DNA of 64,000 bases from an uncultured Paracoccaceae bacterium (GCA_943787985.1 CALSOO010000002.1:186001-250000), one strand, 5' to 3'; positions 11,197-20,680 are shown, counted from the first letter of the stretch. Translations and numbers: made by a program. Notes: generated by a model not told the origin, from the letters alone.

Positions 11197-11421
11197 TTAG
11201 GGGACAGCCACAAGAAACGATTGAAACGCTTGCGCTAGGATCACGGCCACGACACCGTAAACCGTCAACCACAACCGTTTTTCCAAACGCTCCATCATCT
11301 CTTCGAGACGGTCCAGACGCCGGTTGATGTTGGCATAATGCAACTCGGCGAGCCGTTCATGCGCCTGAAGCCGTAATCCCGGCGCACACTCAAACCGCTC
11401 GTAGGGCTTGATCTCACTCAT
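11197..11421 (-). CDS. GTA head formation protein (gp3.5-type, small coiled-coil membrane protein)
   Basis: A 74-residue intact gene starting at ATG 11421, overlapping the portal gene stop at 11414. The N-terminus is MSEIKPYERFECAPGLRL. A basic/acidic coiled coil (RLDRLEEMMERLEKRLW) follows, then one membrane segment (TVYGVVAVILAQAF). It matches the rcc01685-neighbour family called GTA head formation protein. It is one of the few GTA genes here without a frame break. Confidence 0.82.
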   Translation of the reverse strand: MSEIKPYERFECAPGLRLQAHERLAELHYANINRRLDRLEEMMERLEKRLWLTVYGVVAVILAQAFQSFLVAVP

Positions 11422-12614
11422 CGGCCAGACCCTCTGCCAATGCAGGCAACCCCAGAATACTCCGCTTTTCAGCCTGTGACAGAAAGGCAGCCTCCGCGAC
11501 CCGCTTCCACTGTGCATCCCGCTCTGCCGCCAAGGCAGGAACCTGATCCAAGTCGGGCTTAAGGTGCACCTCTTCGCCCGTATGCGCGCCAAGCCAATCC
11601 GCCAAAGACGCCGCAACGCGGGTCGCCAAAGGCAACACGGTCAAACGGTAGAAGGCACGGTTGGCTTCCTGATAATTGGCATAGGTCGCGTCCCCCTGTA
11701 TGCCCAACAACATCGGCGGGACACCAAAGGCCAAAGCAATCTCTCGGGCGGCGGCTTCTTTGGTCTTTTGGAATTCCATATCTGAAGGGGAGAACCCCAT
11801 AGGCTTCCAATCCAAACCACCTTCCAACAGCATTGGACGGCCGGCATTGCGGGCCCCTTGATGCATGCTTTCCATTTCGCCGACCAAGCGGTCGTATTGA
11901 TCCGTGCTCAAGCTGCCCTGACCCTCAGCACCCTTATAAATAATGGCACCAGAAGGACGCGCGGCATTGTCAAGCAGCGCTTTGGACCAACGCGACGCGG
12001 AATTATGCACGTCCAAAGCCATCGCGGCCGCCTGCATCGGGCTAAAACCGTAGTGATCGTCATGAGGATGGAAACTCTTGACGTGACAGATCGGGGAAAC
12101 CGCTCCGGTCGCGTCAAAACGATGCTTGCGACCACCCACCGCATATTCATAGGCCAATGGGCCATCCATCCGCGCCCGGGACCACAGACATACGATCAGA
12201 GCGCAGCACATGCAGTTCCAGCGGCGCACCACTTTCGCCAGTGACAGCCTCGATATATCCGTTGCCTGACAGCAAAATCTGGGCGAACAAAGCTTCCAGC
12301 AATTCCGCGCGGCCCTGTGACGGGTTGGGGCGCGTCACCAAAGCCAACAATGGGTGCACGTCAAAGCGTTGTTGCTGGTCTTGCATCACCAGTGGCAATG
12401 CAGCAGCCGCTTCTGCGATCAACTTCACGCAGCGAAACCCAACCGGATTGCCCGAAAAACCTGTACGCGTCAAAGACACCGTGTCACGCGGCGACCACGC
12501 CACGCGGCCCGAAGTCTGATAAGCCACAACAGGGCCCGTCGCGCTTGCCTTTTGCTCAGGCACTGTTGCTGCATCTGCCGACGCAGTCCCACGCCGCAAA
12601 AAATCAAAAACCAT
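11414..12614 (-). CDS. GTA gp3, HK97-type portal protein (one frameshift)
   Basis: Portal ring subunit through which DNA is packaged, about 399 residues. The start ATG 12614 (MVFDFLRRG) has AGGAG eight bases upstream. The first frame carries GFRCVKLIAEAAAALPLVM and FAQILLSGNGYIEAV. The frame breaks at about 12157, where ATG of the expected WPMAYEYAVGG reads ATTG, a one-base insertion. The second frame carries HPHDDHYGFSPMQAAAMALD and QKTKEAAAREIALAFGVPP, and ends ALAEGLADE. The portal precedes the protease gene, as is canonical. Confidence 0.9.
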
Positions 12615-12743
12615 GACAGTCGCTCCTATCTGTTCCATGACGCCTTGCGCCTATATTCACAAAAAAACGCGGCTAACCCGTTAAGGCACCGCGCGGTGGT
12701 ATTAATGTTTCGTTAATCACGACCCGGAGGCCAAAAGCGCGGG

Positions 12744-14006
12744 TTACAACGCCCGCATCCCCGGTTGGCGCCACTTGGCCGCCGGTTCAATCATCACTTC
12801 ATGCAAGGCCCACACCAGCGCATCCACGCGGTCAGGAGATCCATCCCCCTCGTAGCCGCGCGAGGTCATACGCACCATTTGATCTTCCAGAGCAATCAGG
12901 TCGCCGGTAACATGCGACACGCGCCCTTGTTCGTACAATGCCGCCACGGGCTCAGCGCGGGCGACTTTGCCCCGCGAGGCATGGACGCCTTTATAGGGCA
13001 CCAAAGGGTCAACCTGTCGAATGACCTCCGCAACCATCTGACCACCTTGGTTCACCTCGGCCACCAAACGATCTGCGCCAAAGCGCTCCATCGCTTGAAT
13101 GGCCGCTTTGGCCCACCCCACTGGGGTCATGCCCTGCACGGTGCAATCCGCCAGCACAAAAGCGCGCCAATCCTGGGGCGGCCCTTGGGTTTGTGCACCG
13201 ACAACGACAATGCCGCACTCATCGGACGCCGCACCGTTGGTCGTGGCCGGATCAACGGCAACGACGATACGATCCAACGTCGGCGCGTTTGGCACTTGCG
13301 CGGCCTCCACCATCGCGGTGGTCCACAATGCGCCTTCTGCATCCGCAAGCAACACACCATCCAACTCTTGGCGTGCCAGTCGAGTGCCCGCGTAGCGGCG
13401 GCGCACCTCTTCCAGAAAGGATGACGCCAGATTGGCGCGGTTGGCTTCGGTCGGAGCATGGGTCGAGACCGTCGACGGGGCCTTTAACAAATTCTTCAAC
13501 ACCCCGACATTGCGCGGGGTTGTGGTGACGCAAACCTGAGGCTGTGCGCCCAAGCGCAGCGCAAATTGCAACTGATCCCAAGTGTCTTGCGCGTTGCGCC
13601 ACTTGGCCAGCTCGTCCACCCAGGCCGCATCAAATTGCGGGCCACGCAGTCCTTCAGGGTCATGGGCCGTGTGGATTGTTGCCACAGCACCATTGGGCCA
13701 CTCAAGGCGCTTGCGGGACGCCACCCATTTGGGGCGACGATCAGGGGGGGAACATGCAAGGAGGCCACTGTCCCCGAAAATCATAACTTCGCGCACCTGC
13801 TCGACGGTCTCGCCCACCAAAGCAATCCGCTTGCACGCCCCGGGGTCTAACGGCAAAGGCCCCTCAACCTTTGAGCGCACCCACTCTGCGCCAGCACGGG
13901 TTTTGCCGGCACCGCGCCCCCCCAGAATGACCCATGCGCGCCAGTCACCCGCGGGGGGCAACTGGTGCGGCATGGCCCAAAACTCGAACAAAAAAGGGAG
14001 AGCCAT
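12744..14006 (-). CDS. GTA gp2, terminase large subunit (packaging ATPase/nuclease)
   Basis: Motor that packages random host DNA into GTA heads. The 420-residue product is intact. ATG 14006 (MALPFLFEF) is chosen because AAAAGGGGGAGCTT precedes it and the frame upstream overlaps gp1. The Walker A is GGRGAGKTRAGAEWV near residue 30. The Walker B-like stretch is QFDAAWVDELAKW, and the nuclease part includes VVAVDPATTNGAASDECG and a C-terminal DRVDALVWAL. In GTAs this enzyme lacks sequence-specific packaging, so nothing here identifies a pac site. Confidence 0.93.
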   Translation of the reverse strand: MALPFLFEFWAMPHQLPPAGDWRAWVILGGRGAGKTRAGAEWVRSKVEGPLPLDPGACKRIALVGETVEQVREVMIFGDSGLLACSPPDRRPKWVASRKRLEWPNGAVATIHTAHDPEGLRGPQFDAAWVDELAKWRNAQDTWDQLQFALRLGAQPQVCVTTTPRNVGVLKNLLKAPSTVSTHAPTEANRANLASSFLEEVRRRYAGTRLARQELDGVLLADAEGALWTTAMVEAAQVPNAPTLDRIVVAVDPATTNGAASDECGIVVVGAQTQGPPQDWRAFVLADCTVQGMTPVGWAKAAIQAMERFGADRLVAEVNQGGQMVAEVIRQVDPLVPYKGVHASRGKVARAEPVAALYEQGRVSHVTGDLIALEDQMVRMTSRGYEGDGSPDRVDALVWALHEVMIEPAAKWRQPGMRAL

Positions 14007-14025
14007 AAGCTCCCCCTTTTCCAAC

Positions 14026-14373
14026 TCATTCAGGAAGCGGAACTGCACCGCAGCAGACGCGCAAATTATCCAACTTGCACCCGATTTCAAACCTTGCTTG
14101 CTCGAGATCGAGGGCGTGGTCGGCTCCGGGGGCAATGCCGGATTGTCGGCGTCTACATTCAGCAAGGTTACTCTCCAACTTTTGGCAAAGCCCGAGTTGT
14201 GCCGTCATCTGAGACGCCACGGACTTCACTTGTGTCGCATTAACTTCCTCCCCTGCGTTGACCCGTTTACTGAGGGTCTCCAAATCGCGTCTAAATGCGC
14301 GCACTGTCTCGGTTACCGAAGCCAAAAGCTCCTGCATTTCCGAGACGTCAACGTCAGGGGTTATTAAGGTCAT
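14026..14373 (-). CDS. GTA gp1, small terminase-like protein
   Basis: First gene of the GTA operon, 115 residues, predicted DNA-recognition partner of the large terminase. ATG 14373 (MTLITPDVDVSEMQELLA) follows an AGAGGTGA ribosome site; an ATG at 14394 is also in frame. The product is a helical protein with DVSEMQELLASVTETVRAF and QMTAQLGLCQKLESNLAE, then a Pro/Ala spacer and a C-terminal FEIGCKLDNLRVC. It ends 20 bases before gp2. The call rests mainly on position and the helical coiled-coil look. Confidence 0.75.
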   Translation of the reverse strand: MTLITPDVDVSEMQELLASVTETVRAFRRDLETLSKRVNAGEEVNATQVKSVASQMTAQLGLCQKLESNLAECRRRQSGIAPGADHALDLEQARFEIGCKLDNLRVCCGAVPLPE

Positions 14374-14424
14374 ATTGTGTAATTCACCTCTCATGCGTCT
14401 GTGTGACTCCGCACGAGAGAAACG

Positions 14425-14459
14425 AAAAAGCGCCCGTCAGATCACTCCAACGGCCGCTT
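14425..14459 (-). terminator. Hairpin with T-run between the GTA promoter and gp1 (terminator or attenuator)
   Basis: On the minus strand AAGCGGCCGT (14459-14450) pairs with ACGGGCGCTT (14437-14428), nine of ten positions, around a 12-base loop. A run of five T (14429-14425) follows. A transcript from the promoter just upstream would end here after about 50 bases unless the polymerase reads through. Confidence 0.55.
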
Positions 14460-14484
14460 GCCCACTTCTTCTAGCTTGACACAA

Positions 14485-14513
14485 GTTATACATTCGACCG
14501 TTCGCAAAGTCAA
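14485..14513 (-). promoter_or_regulatory. Sigma70-type promoter directing transcription toward the GTA cluster
   Basis: Reading the minus strand, a -35 TTGACT (14513-14508) and a -10 TATAAC (14490-14485) are separated by exactly 17 bases. The predicted transcription start is near 14478, about 105 bases ahead of the gp1 start codon. This is the best sigma70-like match I noticed in the window. Confidence 0.7.
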
Positions 14514-14701
14514 GCGAATTCAAAAACGGTACGCCTGCTAAGCGTACGGTAACATTAACAAAATCCTAAAACCTTCGCATCAGTGACACATCAAAAAATG
14601 TCCGGAACGCACCCTACATTACACGCCGCGCGCACCCGCATCATGCGTGCCCGAATTTGGTTAATTTTGGCTAAACTCCAAGCACGCACCAAGGTCAAAC
14701 C

Positions 14702-15859
14702 TTAATTGTCGGCCGCGCGCTCAGCCTCGATCTTGCGCCATTCGGCAACATTGCGATTGTGTTCGTCCAATTTCACTGCAAACGCGTGCCCACCGGTGCC
14801 ATCGGCCACGAAAAAGATGAAATTCGTGTCGTCAGGATTGCCGGCTGCCATCATGGCCTCAAGGCCCGGGTTCGCGATGGGGGTGGGTGGCAAAGCAGGG
14901 ATCACGTATGTGTTCCAAGGCGTCTCGCCGCGCAATTCAGAACGGCGCAAGCCGCGGCCCAAGACACCAACCCCCTTGGTGATGCCATAGATGACCGTAG
15001 GGTCCGTCTGCAGGCGCATCCCTTGGTTCAAGCGATTCACAAATACGCTGGCCACTTGGCCGCGCTCGTCGGGAACACTGGTTTCTTTTTCAATGATAGA
15101 GGCAAGGATCATCAACTCTTCAGGGGATTTCAACGGCACGTCAGAACGACGTGCCTCCCAAGCTGCAGCAAGGCGCAGTTTTTGGGCCTGCTCCATGCGG
15201 GTCAGTACAGCCAAACGGTTGTCACCGGGTTTGACCTCATAGCTGTCAGGAGCCAATGCGCCCTCAGCAGGAACACTCGCCACGTCCCCCTTTAGCACAT
15301 CCATCGCCTTAAGACTTTCCACAACCTGCCAACTGGTCACACCTTCGGCGAGCGCAACGCGAAAACGGGTGTCCGGCTTGGCCTTGGTCTCGGTATAGAG
15401 AGCGGGCGTTTCGTCACGTGCGGGTGTGAACTGCGCCTTTTCCACGTAGCGGCTTGTGGCAGGATCAAGGTCGCGGACCAGCACACTCAGGCGGTTGACC
15501 CCGATGCGGTAGACAACCTCGGTCCCGCAGGTGCTTGCCCCGCCGCGTGTGACGACATCGACGATCTCTTCCATCGAAGACCGCGGCTGAACCAGATAAC
15601 TGCCGGCCTTCAGCAAAGATGCTTTGTCGGAATAATCAGCACCAACGCGGAACAACGTCCCGCTAGACACTGCCCCTTGAGCTTCCAAGGCTTTGGAAAC
15701 ACGACGCATATTTGAACCGCTTTCGACTTTGACACAGATCGCCTGCGCCAAAGGTCCTTCCGCCTCATAACTTTGCTTACCCCAAAGGATCACGCCCCCG
15801 AGCATAAACAAAGCCACAACCAGAAACGTCACGCCATTAGAGGCAATGTGTCGCCACAT
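14702..15859 (-). CDS. mltG: Endolytic murein transglycosylase MltG
   Basis: Inner-membrane lytic transglycosylase that cuts nascent glycan strands and terminates their elongation. The 385-residue protein has one N-terminal membrane anchor (residues about 10-28) and a periplasmic YceG domain. The catalytic glutamate region is ILASIIEKET (Glu257 by analogy to the E. coli enzyme), followed by VNRLNQGMRLQTDPTVIYG. It follows fabF on the same strand with its start at 15859 abutting the fabF stop, so the two are probably co-transcribed. The fabF-mltG pairing is widespread. Confidence 0.95.
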   Translation of the reverse strand: MWRHIASNGVTFLVVALFMLGGVILWGKQSYEAEGPLAQAICVKVESGSNMRRVSKALEAQGAVSSGTLFRVGADYSDKASLLKAGSYLVQPRSSMEEIVDVVTRGGASTCGTEVVYRIGVNRLSVLVRDLDPATSRYVEKAQFTPARDETPALYTETKAKPDTRFRVALAEGVTSWQVVESLKAMDVLKGDVASVPAEGALAPDSYEVKPGDNRLAVLTRMEQAQKLRLAAAWEARRSDVPLKSPEELMILASIIEKETSVPDERGQVASVFVNRLNQGMRLQTDPTVIYGITKGVGVLGRGLRRSELRGETPWNTYVIPALPPTPIANPGLEAMMAAGNPDDTNFIFFVADGTGGHAFAVKLDEHNRNVAEWRKIEAERAADN

Positions 15860-17123
15860 CAGTCAACTTTCCCGAACAATACAGATGCGTTTGTGCCGCC
15901 AAACCCGAAGGAGTTGGACAAAGCCACTTTGACTTCACGTTCAACTTTGACATTCGGGGCAAGGTCGATTTTGGTTTCAACCGCGGGGTTGTCCAGGTTG
16001 ATCGTCGGCGGGCAAACCTGATCGCGGATCGCAAGGATGCTAAAGATGCCCTCGATGGCCCCTGCAGCGCCCAGCAAGTGGCCGGTGGCGGATTTGGTCG
16101 ATGACATCGTGACTTTATCCGCATAGGCGCCCAGCATCCGCTCTACGGCGCCCAGCTCGATGGTGTCGGCCATGGTCGATGTGCCATGCGCGTTGATATA
16201 GTCGATGTCTTTGGGCTCAAGGCCCGCATTGCGCAGTGCCGCGCGCATGGAACGCTCGCCGCCTTCTCCGTCCTCGGAGGGGGCCGTTATGTGGTAGGCG
16301 TCACCGGACAACCCATACCCCAGCACTTCGGCATAAATCTTGGCACCGCGCGCTTTGGCGTGCTCGTATTCTTCCAGCACCACGATGCCCGCACCCTCGC
16401 CCATGACAAAACCGTCGCGGTCCGCGTCGTAAGGACGCGCTGGCGATTTCTGGGTCATCAGCGCGTTTTGTGCTGAAGGGCCTTGCAGGCGTTGAAACCC
16501 GCGATTCCGATTTCGCAAATCGCGGCTTCCGCACCACCAGCCACCATCACATCGGCGTCCCCGATCATGATCAGACGGGACGCGTCCCCGATCGCGTGGG
16601 CGCCGGTGGAGCAAGCTGTCACAACCGAATGGTTCGGCCCTCTAAATCCGTATTTGATCGAAACCTGACCCGAAATCAGGTTGATCAAAGCGCCCGGCAC
16701 AAAGAAACGGGCTCACACGGCGCGGGCCTTTTTCGTTCCATCATGACGGCGGTGTTGGCGATAGAATTCAAACCACCAATGCCAGACCCGATCAGAACAC
16801 CAGTGCGCTCTTGGCTCTCGCGATCTGTCAGGCATCCAACCGGAGTCCTCTACCGCTTGTTGCGCTGCAGCCAGACCGAACATGATGAAGGTATCGACCT
16901 TGCGTTGCTCTTTGGGCGCCATGTAGGCATCCGCATTGAACGTGCCATCTGTGCCATCGCCCAATGGAACCTCACAGGCATAGGTCGTGACCAAACCCTC
17001 AGGATCAAATGTGGTGATCGGACCGGCACCGGACTGGCCGTCCAGAATACGGCTCCAGCTTTCTTCGACGCCGTCTGCCAACGGTGTCACCAATCCCAAG
17101 CCCGTAACAACTACTCTGCGCAT
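15859..17123 (-). CDS. fabF: 3-oxoacyl-ACP synthase II FabF (broken by about five one-base insertions)
   Basis: Elongating ketosynthase of type II fatty acid synthesis. It starts at ATG 17123 ([15 protein letters not shown]) after GAGGGG. The active-site cysteine block [17 protein letters not shown], the later [26 protein letters not shown] and the [15 protein letters not shown]-terminus are present but in different frames. Extra bases are traceable at about 16826 (GACaGAT), 16738, 16707, 16476 (CTTcAGC) and 16440 (AGCgCGT). Removing them gives about 419 residues, the normal size. The gene is normally essential, so the breaks are most likely sequence errors. Confidence 0.92.
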
Positions 17124-17188
17124 GAAATGCCCCTCGCAAAATTCTTTCCCCGTCCATACCGCGCCCAGTGGCTCTAGTTCAAGAGCGC

Positions 17189-17731
17189 TCACGCAGGCGC
17201 GGGTGGCTTTGCCCGTGTCATAAGCTGCACCGCGTGGCCATCCAGGTCACAAACACGCAAAGGCGCGTAGCCCAAATGTTGGGCAATTCGGGCTGATGCG
17301 GCGTTTTCGGCAGAGAGCAAACAGGCCAGTGGACCGGTGACCACACGATCATACCATTCATGGGCCGCCTGACAGGCTTCTATCCCGAACCCCTGATGTT
17401 GTGCTTCGGGGGCCAAAACCCATCCCGCTTCAGGCGACGTATCGAAATCTTCACCCAAATCTCGGCATCCATGGAAAAACCCCACCTGCCCGATGATACG
17501 TTTGGTGCTTCGCTGCTCAATCGCCCACTGGCCAAAACCGGTGATTTGCCATTGCCCGGCGTTGCGCAAAAACGAAGCCCAAGACGCCGAACGACTGCGC
17601 GGAACCCCACCAATATAGGCGACGACTTCGGGCATCGCCCAAATTTCGGAAAACCGGTCAAAGTCCTGAGGACTCATCGCGCGAAGGGTTAATCGGGAGG
17701 TGTTGATGGTAGGAATAGCGCGTGAAATCAT
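17189..17731 (-). CDS. GNAT-family N-acetyltransferase (RimJ/RimL-like)
   Basis: The 180-residue product from ATG 17731 opens with IPTINTSRLTLRAMSPQDF, typical of RimJ-like acetyltransferases acting on an amino group with acetyl-CoA. It continues through GFGQWAIEQRSTKRIIGQVG, WVLAPEAQHQGFGIEA (the acetyl-CoA loop region) and SARIAQHLGYAPL. An upstream in-frame extension to 17947 looks non-homologous and is left out. It lies between fabF and the orphan secreted protein. The substrate cannot be told. Confidence 0.82.
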   Translation of the reverse strand: MISRAIPTINTSRLTLRAMSPQDFDRFSEIWAMPEVVAYIGGVPRSRSASWASFLRNAGQWQITGFGQWAIEQRSTKRIIGQVGFFHGCRDLGEDFDTSPEAGWVLAPEAQHQGFGIEACQAAHEWYDRVVTGPLACLLSAENAASARIAQHLGYAPLRVCDLDGHAVQLMTRAKPPAPA

Positions 17732-17968
17732 TGTGAGCCTGCAGTTTTCACCAAGAACACCACATTCAGACAAAGATGCAATTGGTTCCGAACCCATCCC
17801 ACAAAAAAGGCACGTTTTCGCGCGCAACTTTCTCCCGAATGATCCGAACACTTTTGCAGCACCTGAAACCGATGCACCGCGTGTTCCGTTTGGCCCACCA
17901 TAAAAAGCTGTTTTGAGTGAGCCAGCAAATTGAGTTAGGCTGGGCACTAACGTTGTCGGAGATTGTTT

Positions 17969-18985
17969 ATGAAATTGCTAAAAACACTACCTGCCGCCGC
18001 CTTTGTTTTGTGCCATCAATGCGCTGCCATCACAGGCGTCATCACTGGATGACATATTGAGATTGCTGATAAAATCAATTCCAGCACCATCATCGACGCC
18101 CAACCCCCTCTGCGCCTGCGCGAAAATGGCCTACTGTCGGATTAAGAAGCGCAGACAAAGCAATTTCCGCTTTACCAGAAGCTGCACGCCCGTCGCCTCA
18201 ACACATCAGCGATGCCTATCTTACACTACTAGGCCGCGCGCCGGTGTTACCACAAGCCTAATGACGTCATGCCCGTCATGTATCCTTGCCACTCCGCGAC
18301 TCCCCGATGAAAGCCTGCGCGCCGCAAAGCTAACACTCGAAAATGATCTGTTCCTTGCAGGCCAAGCCGCAGGAAACACAACAACTGGCGCACTTGCTAC
18401 GTTTCACCCACGCACGGGCAAACAACTTATGTCTCCCCCCCGTCACACAGCGCCAAGGACGCCCCGAAGTGATCGCTGCATTGGCAGAAGCCATGGGCGG
18501 TTTGCGTGACGGTGCCCTTGCAGAAACCGAAATTCGCAGACGCATTGGCCGCAAACCTTCGCAAACTCGCAGAAGAACCCAAACCCAAAAGTCGTTTTGG
18601 CTTGGAAGACATCAGCTACGACGCAGATAAACGGATGTTGACCTTCAAGGTCAGGTACCGCAACACAACCGCCAAAATCGCAAATCTCGACATCCGCAGC
18701 TATGTTGACCGGCTGACTGGTTTGGTATTTGGCGCTGGTGGCATCTATTTGATGCAACCCGACACAGACACGCCTGCCGCACCTCCCGCAGCAGATGCAG
18801 CCACATTGGCAGTTGCAAAAACCCAAAAGGCAAACGCTTTGGTACAGGCACGCACGAAGGCTTGTGAACCGACCCCGTCACCTGCGTGCTTCACAGGACA
18901 GATGGATTTGGAAACAAGTCAACAGCTTCACGAGGCGGTTTGGTCCGAGGCCTTGCTGGAACTTCTCGGTGCGACAGGCAAATAA
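17969..18985 (+). CDS. Secreted orphan protein, broken by several frameshifts
   Basis: ATG 17969 with GGAG upstream begins MKLLKTLPAAAFVL, a signal peptide. Continuations appear in changing frames: SQASSLDDILR, SALPEAARPSPQHISDAYL, LPDESLRAAKLTLENDLFLA, AALAEAMGGLRDGALAETE, and the long open C-terminal part 18506-18985 (RKLAEEPKPKSRFGLEDI, FKVRYRNTTAKIANLDI, and so on to LLELLGATGK). Codon use looks coding throughout. After correction the protein would have about 335 residues, with an N-terminal helical region and a C-terminal beta-rich region. I do not recognise the family. It could also be a genuinely decayed gene, as the breaks are dense. Confidence 0.5.
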
Positions 18986-18993
18986 CGCCCCGC

Positions 18994-19033
18994 AATAAAA
19001 CAAAAACGGCGCCCCCTCTTCGGGAACGCCGTT
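18994..19033 (-). terminator. Intrinsic terminator of acpP
   Basis: AACGGCG (19005-19011) pairs with CGCCGTT (19027-19033), with inner CCC/GGG pairs. On the minus strand the stem is followed by TTTTGTTTTATTG. It lies 30 bases after the acpP stop. The strong T-run is on the minus side, so it mainly serves acpP. Confidence 0.8.
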
Positions 19034-19063
19034 CTTAATCTCTAAACCAAATCCGCTAAGGGA

Positions 19064-19297
19064 TCAGGACGCTTCCGTGATGAATTTCACAGCGTCGCCA
19101 AAGCTTTGGATGGTTTCTGCAGCGTCGTCAGGAATTTCGATGCCGAATTCTTCTTCGAACGCCATAACCAGCTCGACTGTGTCGAGGCTGTCTGCGCCCA
19201 GATCGTCGATGAAAGACGCGCCTTCAACAACTTTGGCTTCTTCTACGCCCAGGTGCTCTACAACGATCTTTTTTACGCGGTCTGCGACGTCGCTCAT
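19064..19297 (-). CDS. acpP: Acyl carrier protein
   Basis: The 77-residue acidic ACP carries growing acyl chains on a phosphopantetheine arm attached to Ser37 in [20 protein letters not shown]. It begins [18 protein letters not shown] and ends AVKFITEAS. It lies between fabG and fabF in the usual order, and a terminator follows. It has no frame errors. Confidence 0.97.
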   Translation of the reverse strand: MSDVADRVKKIVVEHLGVEEAKVVEGASFIDDLGADSLDTVELVMAFEEEFGIEIPDDAAETIQSFGDAVKFITEAS

Positions 19298-19514
19298 CTC
19301 AAAATTCCTCATTCTTACGGGCCAAAGCCGACCCTGCAGTTGTTGCCGTTCCACAGCTCGGAACCCTGATTGCTCCGATGTGCGGCAGCGGTTCAGGCCA
19401 AACCACCGGAAAGGCCAACCCAAACGGCATGTGCCCAAGGGTCAATTCTGCGCCGCCTATAACATAGTCGACGCGCTTGGCAAACGTTTTGACGCATGTA
19501 CGGGTTGCGCACGC

Positions 19515-20255
19515 TTACAACATGGCCATGCCACCGTTCACATGCAAGGTCGTGCCGGTGATCGTATCCGGCCTCCGGGCTGGCCAAGTACATGACAGCG
19601 CTCGCAATTTCTGCGGGCTCTCCCATGCGGCCTGTCGGGATCTGCCCGAGGATACCTGCTTTTTGATCATCGGTCAGTTTGTCTGTCATTGCAGTGGCGA
19701 TAAAACCTGGTGCAACGGCGTTCACCGTGATTCCCCGACTTGCGACCTCGTAGGCCAGTGATTTGGTCATGCCCACCATCCCCGCTTTGGAGGCCGCGTA
19801 GTTTGCCTGACCGGGGTTGCCTGTCGCGCCAACGACCGAAGAGATGTTCACAATACGGCCCCAACGCGCTTTCATCATGCCGCGCATCACGCCTTTGCAC
19901 AGCTTCATGGTCGCCGTCAGGTTGACGGCGATGCACGCTGGACCATTCATCATCTGACATGCGCATAAACAGGTTGTCGCGGGTGATACCGGCGTTGTTG
20001 ACCAGAATATCAACAGAGCCCATCGCCTCAGCCGCTTGCTTTGGGCAAGGCAGTGACCGCCTCCATATCGCTCAGGTTACAGGGCAGCACATGGGCGCGC
20101 TCACCAAGTTCTGCGGCCAATGCCTCGAGCGGCTCAACGCGGGTGCCTGACAGCCCCACCACAGCGCCAGCACTGTGCAACTGGCGCGCGATATCAGCAC
20201 CGATGCCACCCGAAGCACCCGTCACGAGCGCATTTTTACCTGTCAAATCAAACAT
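19515..20255 (-). CDS. fabG: 3-oxoacyl-ACP reductase FabG (broken by three one-base insertions)
   Basis: NADPH-dependent reductase of fatty acid elongation. It starts at 20255 ([19 protein letters not shown], the dinucleotide-binding Gly motif) and continues with [18 protein letters not shown], then [18 protein letters not shown] and [17 protein letters not shown] (catalytic Ser-Tyr-Lys). It ends with VNGGMAML at 19515. Extra G bases at about 20038 (AAAgCAA), 19935 (GTgCATC) and 19565 (TACgATC) break the frame. Removing three bases yields exactly 245 residues, the normal FabG length. Confidence 0.94.
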
Positions 20256-20287
20256 ATCTTGTTCCTTTTCTTATCGTTAGGGGGGCG

Positions 20288-20680
20288 TCACACGGTTGGT
20301 GCGCGTTCCCCCAATACATAGCGGATCACATCCACAATATCGAATGCAAGCGACACACAGATCACGGCCATGCAAAACCAGATGATACGGCGGGGCCATG
20401 CAGGCATGTCAGCGCGCCGCGCTTGGCCCGCCAAATACATGACCACAGGGATCCACAACAAATGCGGCAGCCCCAGCAGCTTCACATAGCCCAAAGAATT
20501 GTACATCATCTGGATGCAAAACCCTGCGAAAACGCTGACCACAAATGTGATTGCACCCGCTTTTCGGCTTTGGCGCCAGATCAACAACACCAGCGGCGCT
20601 ACAAAAGCCCCGACCAGCAGGATGTTCATCCAGATCACAACCCAAACGGGTTGTAGCGCCATTGCCTCTTCAAAACTCAC
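20288..20680 (-). CDS. Small four-helix membrane protein of unknown function
   Basis: 130 residues with about four membrane segments (VVIWMNILLVGAFVAPLVLL, ITFVVSVFAGFCIQMMY, LLWIPVVMYLAG, IIWFCMAVICVSLAFDIV). Its start overlaps the fabD stop as ATGA, and it ends 32 bases before fabG, so it is embedded in the fab operon. No function can be read from the sequence. Confidence 0.75.
   Translation of the reverse strand: MSFEEAMALQPVWVVIWMNILLVGAFVAPLVLLIWRQSRKAGAITFVVSVFAGFCIQMMYNSLGYVKLLGLPHLLWIPVVMYLAGQARRADMPAWPRRIIWFCMAVICVSLAFDIVDVIRYVLGERAPTV

Larger units (their letters stand above)
14374..14701. other. Intergenic region between GTA gp1 and mltG
   Basis: No protein-coding gene is supported. 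It holds the GTA leader promoter and hairpin listed separately, plus a GTACGC/GCGTAC inverted repeat at 14529-14547. No terminator for mltG with a clear T-run was seen between 14550 and 14701. Confidence 0.5.

Noticed and set aside
3850..12200. Reading the frame breaks as a decayed prophage or dead GTA
   Set aside because: No integrase, repressor or attachment sites are present. The same +1 errors hit essential genes elsewhere, and the corrected genes are full length.
17732..17947. N-terminal extension of the GNAT protein
   Set aside because: Sequence upstream of MISRAIPTINTSRL has no family similarity, and the shorter start gives the usual length.
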